A stretch of DNA of 8,770 bases from Alphaproteobacteria bacterium. GTDB taxonomy: Bacteria > Pseudomonadota > Alphaproteobacteria > Rhizobiales > Aestuariivirgaceae. The notes below the pieces were generated by a model. The model saw nothing but the letters and a program-made list of their open reading frames with translations, had not been told where the DNA came from and searched no databases. Positions 6,167 to 8,770 of this stretch are shown here, piece after piece; the stretch's first letter is position 1; each line of letters begins with the position of its first letter. The position numbers were made by a program, and so were the translations under genes. The stretch lies in the NCBI GenBank assembly GCA_026400595.1, contig JAPLOT010000401.1, positions 1 through 8,770 of the forward strand. The letters are read 5' to 3'.

Positions 6167-6358
6167 GTGACGGCATCCCTGCCGTGGACAATTGTGTGGA
6201 TCACGGGAGCGTCGACCGGCATCGGGCGTGAACTCGCGCTGCAGCTGGCAACGTCAGGCGTGCAGATTGCCGCCGCCTCGCGCAGCGCGGCCGGCCTTGC
6301 GGGGCTTCATGCCAACATCCATCCCTTTCCGCTGGATGTGACCGATGCCGAGGGGGTC
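6167..6358 (+). pseudogene. 5' fragment of a short-chain dehydrogenase/reductase gene
   Basis: Translation from a GTG two bases after the chrR stop gives a typical classical SDR N-terminus: WTIVWITGASTGIGRELALQL (cofactor motif TGASTGIG at residues 13-20), ASRSAAGLAGL, then FPLDVTDAEGV. Homology ends there, at about residue 64 of an expected 240-260. The frame runs on through antisense sequence of another gene to a TGA at 6398-6400. The catalytic Ser/Tyr/Lys region is missing, so the product cannot be an enzyme. An SDR directly after rpoE-chrR is a common arrangement in alphaproteobacteria, so this was presumably the third gene of a longer photo-oxidative stress operon whose remainder has been lost. 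Confidence 0.87.
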
Positions 6359-6359
6359 T

Positions 6360-6640
6360 ATCAACCCGCCCCGCTTGGTCAAGAGCAGCGAATGAGCTGA
6401 AGGAAACTGCGTTACTAAAACGACATTGGTCACCGCTGCCCAAGACCAAGGCACAATATTGAAGCTCTCGCTCAATCCAAAGAGCGTTGCAACGATCATC
6501 GCAAGCACGGCAGCTTCGAATTGACTATGGCACAGAAAGCCGAGCACCAGAGCCAGTGCAATCCGCCCCGCGCCTAGAGGTGGTCGCATCGCAGCCCCGA
6601 TCAAGGTAGTCAGCCGTTCGATACGCGGGTCAGAGATCAT
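6360..6640 (-). pseudogene. 5' fragment of a second ICMT-like membrane methyltransferase gene
   Basis: From the ATG at 6640 the product starts SDPRIERLTTLIGAAMRPP and continues with ALVLGFLCHSQFEAAVLAMI, LFGLSESFNIVPWSWAAV and HSLLLTKRGG. It matches residues 1 to about 93 of the intact gene at 1646-2470 nearly position for position. The match then stops at about 6360, where the antisense of the SDR fragment begins; the frame reads on through that antisense to a stop at 6254. The SAM-binding C-terminal part is absent. The start overlaps the stop of the FAD oxidoreductase gene as ATGA, showing that the two formed an operon before the truncation. It may still yield a two-helix membrane stub but not a methyltransferase. 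Confidence 0.87.
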
Positions 6641-7572
6641 CGAGCCCTTCCCAACAGATCATCAGCAATTGCCGTACCGCTGATCCACGCCGCCTCGACG
6701 CGCGGACCCAGGCACCAATCACCACCGAGGTAGAGCATGCCATCTGGCGAACGTAGGAACACTTGGCCCAACGGGTGTATGACACGAGCATAGCGCCAGC
6801 GGTGCACGGCGGCGTAGGTGATCTGATCCTTGGTCAACCCCAGCCTGTCGCACAGTAGCGGCAGCATCAGGGCAGCAATAGAGTCGGGGTCCTTTTCCAG
6901 ATGCGCGAGGCTGAAAGCCGGTCCGGCCTGAGCAACCCAAGCGATAGTATCACCCTGGGGCCGGCCCGGCTTGCTGCTGTCTTGCGCGATCCATGCCAGA
7001 GGATCATCAAGATCGCTCCGACTAATGAAACGGGCCGTCGCGGCGACGGCCGCCATCAGCGTGAGACAAGGCGCAAATCGCACTCCTGAAAGCGGAACAA
7101 CTAGCGGGTGATCCGTACCCAGAAATGCAGCCACTTGTGGCGCAGGCACAGTGATGATCACATGCGAGGCACGGTGCTCGATGTTTCCGATGCGCAGCGA
7201 CCAGCCGCTATCGGCAAGCGTGATCGCAGTGACTTGCGCACCCAGACGTATGTCCAACCCCGCTGCCAGAACCTTGGCCAGCGAGGACATGCCGGGCATA
7301 CCGACGGTTTTGGCTCGGCCGGTGCCATCTTGCCAAGGGGCAATGGCTTCCATTGCTGTCAATTCGCGCAGAGCAGCTGCAAACCCTTCGTCTTTGGCAG
7401 TCACATATTGCGCACCATGGTCAAACTGCAAGGCATTCACCCGACGGGTGGCCACGCGCCCCCCGATCCCACGACCCTTGTCAAACAGTGTCGATCGTAG
7501 ACCCGCCTTTGCCAGCCTGCGCGCGCAAGCCAATCCGGCGACTCCAGCCCCAATAATGGCAATCTCATTCAC
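6637..7572 (-). CDS. NAD(P)/FAD-dependent oxidoreductase, renalase/amine-oxidase-like
   Basis: The 311-residue flavoprotein has the FAD dinucleotide-binding motif at the N-terminus (IIGAGVAGLACARRL, glycines at 8, 10 and 13), an acidic residue after the second strand (D31), the GG motif of the amine-oxidase/renalase group (GRGIGGRVATRR, about 33-44) and FDHGAQY (50-56). The FAD-closing C-terminal motif YLGGDW with PRVEAAWISG is near residues 280-300. Length fits renalase-like bacterial proteins. No membrane segments are seen. Start is GTG with a close AAGG; the GTG is also overlapped by a TGA in a neighbouring frame. Its stop overlaps the truncated methyltransferase gene. Related flavoproteins are frequent in RpoE/ChrR regulons of alphaproteobacteria, though this one lies on the opposite strand. 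Substrate unknown. Confidence 0.9.
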   Translation of the reverse strand: MNEIAIIGAGVAGLACARRLAKAGLRSTLFDKGRGIGGRVATRRVNALQFDHGAQYVTAKDEGFAAALRELTAMEAIAPWQDGTGRAKTVGMPGMSSLAKVLAAGLDIRLGAQVTAITLADSGWSLRIGNIEHRASHVIITVPAPQVAAFLGTDHPLVVPLSGVRFAPCLTLMAAVAATARFISRSDLDDPLAWIAQDSSKPGRPQGDTIAWVAQAGPAFSLAHLEKDPDSIAALMLPLLCDRLGLTKDQITYAAVHRWRYARVIHPLGQVFLRSPDGMLYLGGDWCLGPRVEAAWISGTAIADDLLGRAR

Positions 7573-7576
7573 CTTG

Positions 7577-7655
7577 GCACCATCTGATACAGCATTTGAG
7601 GGATGTGCTACCTTACTATGAGCTATCCGGCGGGTTGCATGCGACCAGATGGTGC
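7577..7655. repeat. 10-bp perfect inverted repeat upstream of the flavoprotein gene
   Basis: GCACCATCTG at 7577-7586 is matched in inverse by CAGATGGTGC at 7646-7655, with 59 bases between. One arm sits immediately before the GTG start of the FAD oxidoreductase. It might be a regulatory repeat or a relic of an inserted element. Confidence 0.4.
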
Positions 7656-7692
7656 TATCCCATTCGTCGCGCCGTTCGCAGAGCGCAATGCC

Positions 7693-7725
7693 AAAGATCG
7701 TCAGTGCGGGATAGTCCCGATCTTT
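7693..7725. repeat. nested hairpin, possible terminator or element end
   Basis: AAAGATCG (7693-7700) pairs with CGATCTTT (7718-7725). Inside, GGGATAGTCCC (7708-7718) can form a competing short hairpin. It lies about 40 bases beyond the stop codon of the transposase relic, where either an insertion-element end or a weak terminator would be expected. The T-run is only three bases. Confidence 0.35.
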
Positions 7726-7761
7726 GTTGAAACTGGCGTGACTGGCGCTGCGGGTGGATCA

Positions 7762-7970
7762 TTAGGCGGCCGTTGCCAAGTGGTCAATGACTCGGTTAGC
7801 CTTGGGCTTTGTGCGATAGGTCTTGAAAGCCTCCTTGAGGATCGGCAGCTGCTTGTGTGCTTTGAACCGCCGGAAGCATTTTTGGCTTCAAGAATCGGAG
7901 CACCCATCCATCGTCTTGCCACGCTGGCGTTCCGCCAGCGCCTCACCTTCCGACATACCTGACGAATGTC
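7762..7970 (-). pseudogene. frameshifted C-terminal remnant of an IS transposase
   Basis: On the minus strand one frame reads CRKVRRWRNASVARRWMGAPILEAKNA; a second frame continues CFRRFKAHKQLPILKEAFK and YRTKPKANRVIDHLATAA to a TAA at 7762-7764. Together they form the conserved end of a transposase (RW..A..MA.RW..A..LEA...FRR.KAHKQLP.L). I associate this with IS256/mutator-type annotations but am not certain of the family. The shift sits in a run of five A (coding strand) and is best explained by loss of one base. A TGA in the second frame lies upstream, so this part is not translatable alone. The rest of the transposase is absent; between about 7970 and 8201 I recognise nothing. Confidence 0.65.
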
Positions 7971-8201
7971 CCCGCCGACCGGGATCTGATGGCCGTTCGG
8001 TCGACGTTGGTTCGGCGCAGCATTGCGGTGCGCACGTTCTCCGACTGGCACGATCCGGGTCCCCGGCTTCGTCGAGGCAGATCTGTTAACGTACACCCTA
8101 TTGGCGCCAGGCAGGCCAAAGGGAAGTAGATACATCGACGGTCTCGCCGCCCGTTTCCATGAGGGTTGGCGCTCCGTCGAGCGAAATGACGACGGTAATC
8201 T

Positions 8202-8720
8202 CTAGTTTACCGGCTCGACGTAGAGAGTAAGTTTCTTGAGCCAACGTTCCAGCCGCGTCCGATTCACGCCGAAGTCGCTTTCGCCAAACCTCGAACGGGA
8301 GTAGATCGCCAGCGTCGAACGTCCGTTCGGAAGATCGAGAAACCGAACGACGATCGTATCAGGAAATCCGAACCAGGCTGACCGCTGAATATAGCGAGAT
8401 GTTAAAGTTGCGTCGTCGGCAGAAACGAGTGTGACACGAGGCTCGGTTTGAAGGACCCTGGCAAACTCAGGACGGAGATCCTGAGCAGCCACAGGGTAGA
8501 TCGGACTCTCTATATCACTGAAACCCCTGCAGAGCCCTTTTGGACAGGCGAGTGCGTCATTCGGCGTCATGCGGCGTTGCAAGGTCTCAAAGGACACCGG
8601 TCCAAGATCCGGGTCGCCAAACATCCGCCAAATGCGGTCCGGACCGACTGCGAAGAAAGCGGCACTCAATGACAGCAGGACCGCTGCCAATACACTGACG
8701 ATGGTCACCCATGTCTTCAC
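8202..8720 (-). CDS. DUF1499 domain protein with N-terminal membrane anchor
   Basis: The 172-residue protein has one hydrophobic N-terminal segment (about residues 5-25), with no lipobox cysteine visible, followed by a periplasm-facing DUF1499 domain. Family landmarks are ALACPKGLC (56-64, two cysteines that could form a disulfide), IYPVAAQDL (74-82), the RYIQRS and RFLDL strands, and the end motif SRSRFGESDFGVNRTRLERWL (from 141). Length is normal. Start is GTG with GGAG about seven bases upstream. It is the only complete gene to the right of the transposase relic, and its promoter would lie at or beyond the window edge. DUF1499 proteins have no settled function. Confidence 0.87.
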   Translation of the reverse strand: MKTWVTIVSVLAAVLLSLSAAFFAVGPDRIWRMFGDPDLGPVSFETLQRRMTPNDALACPKGLCRGFSDIESPIYPVAAQDLRPEFARVLQTEPRVTLVSADDATLTSRYIQRSAWFGFPDTIVVRFLDLPNGRSTLAIYSRSRFGESDFGVNRTRLERWLKKLTLYVEPVN

Positions 8721-8770
8721 GCGACACTCCGTGGACGTCTAATCTGCACTGTTTCCAGTCCGGCATATTG

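Noticed and set aside
5475..6191. 238-codon minus-strand frame opposite chrR
   Set aside because: Shadow of the chrR coding frame; no recognisable motif.

Overview
The window looks like accessory chromosome from a GC-rich alphaproteobacterium. The main evidence is an ECF11-type sigma factor with its ChrR zinc/cupin anti-sigma factor, ubiquinone-type (UbiG-like) methylation, and the character of the proteins. A sphingomonad or rhizobial relative is plausible, but the genus cannot be fixed from the sequence alone.

Layout from left to right. (1) A complete dps gene (minus strand) with an intact ferroxidase site. (2) A minus-strand gene set read from about 3524 down to 574: an NAD(P)-binding atypical SDR, a DCC/DUF393 thiol-redox protein, an isoprenylcysteine-methyltransferase-like membrane protein, a UbiG-like SAM methyltransferase, and a decayed second copy of the DCC gene. 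The genes are tightly packed (24 nt, 40 nt, an 11-nt overlap, 38 nt), so this is probably one operon. (3) A small two-helix membrane protein (minus) with a candidate RpoE-like promoter. (4) A decayed IS1380-family transposase (plus). (5) rpoE-chrR (plus), overlapping by GTGA and preceded by a good match to the TGATC-N18-TAAGA class of singlet-oxygen sigma-factor promoters. (6) The 5' third of an SDR gene that would normally continue the rpoE-chrR operon. It is cut at about 6358 and joined tail-to-tail to the 5' third of a second methyltransferase-like membrane gene. (7) A complete FAD-dependent oxidoreductase (minus), translationally coupled to that truncated gene. (8) A frameshifted transposase C-terminus (minus). 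(9) A DUF1499 lipid-anchored or membrane-tethered protein (minus).

How the parts relate: sigma/ChrR is known in Rhodobacter and relatives to respond to singlet oxygen and organic peroxides, and its operon usually continues into SDR, flavoprotein and lipid-modifying genes. Here that downstream part has been lost at a rearrangement junction. The surrounding minus-strand genes (Rossmann oxidoreductase, FAD oxidoreductase, DCC redox protein, membrane methyltransferase, UbiG-like methyltransferase) read like two partly overlapping copies of a redox/methylation module. I infer that it modifies a lipid or quinone under photo-oxidative stress; the sequence does not prove this. Two transposase relics and three truncated or decayed genes show repeated rearrangement. 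No tRNA, rRNA or CRISPR array was seen.
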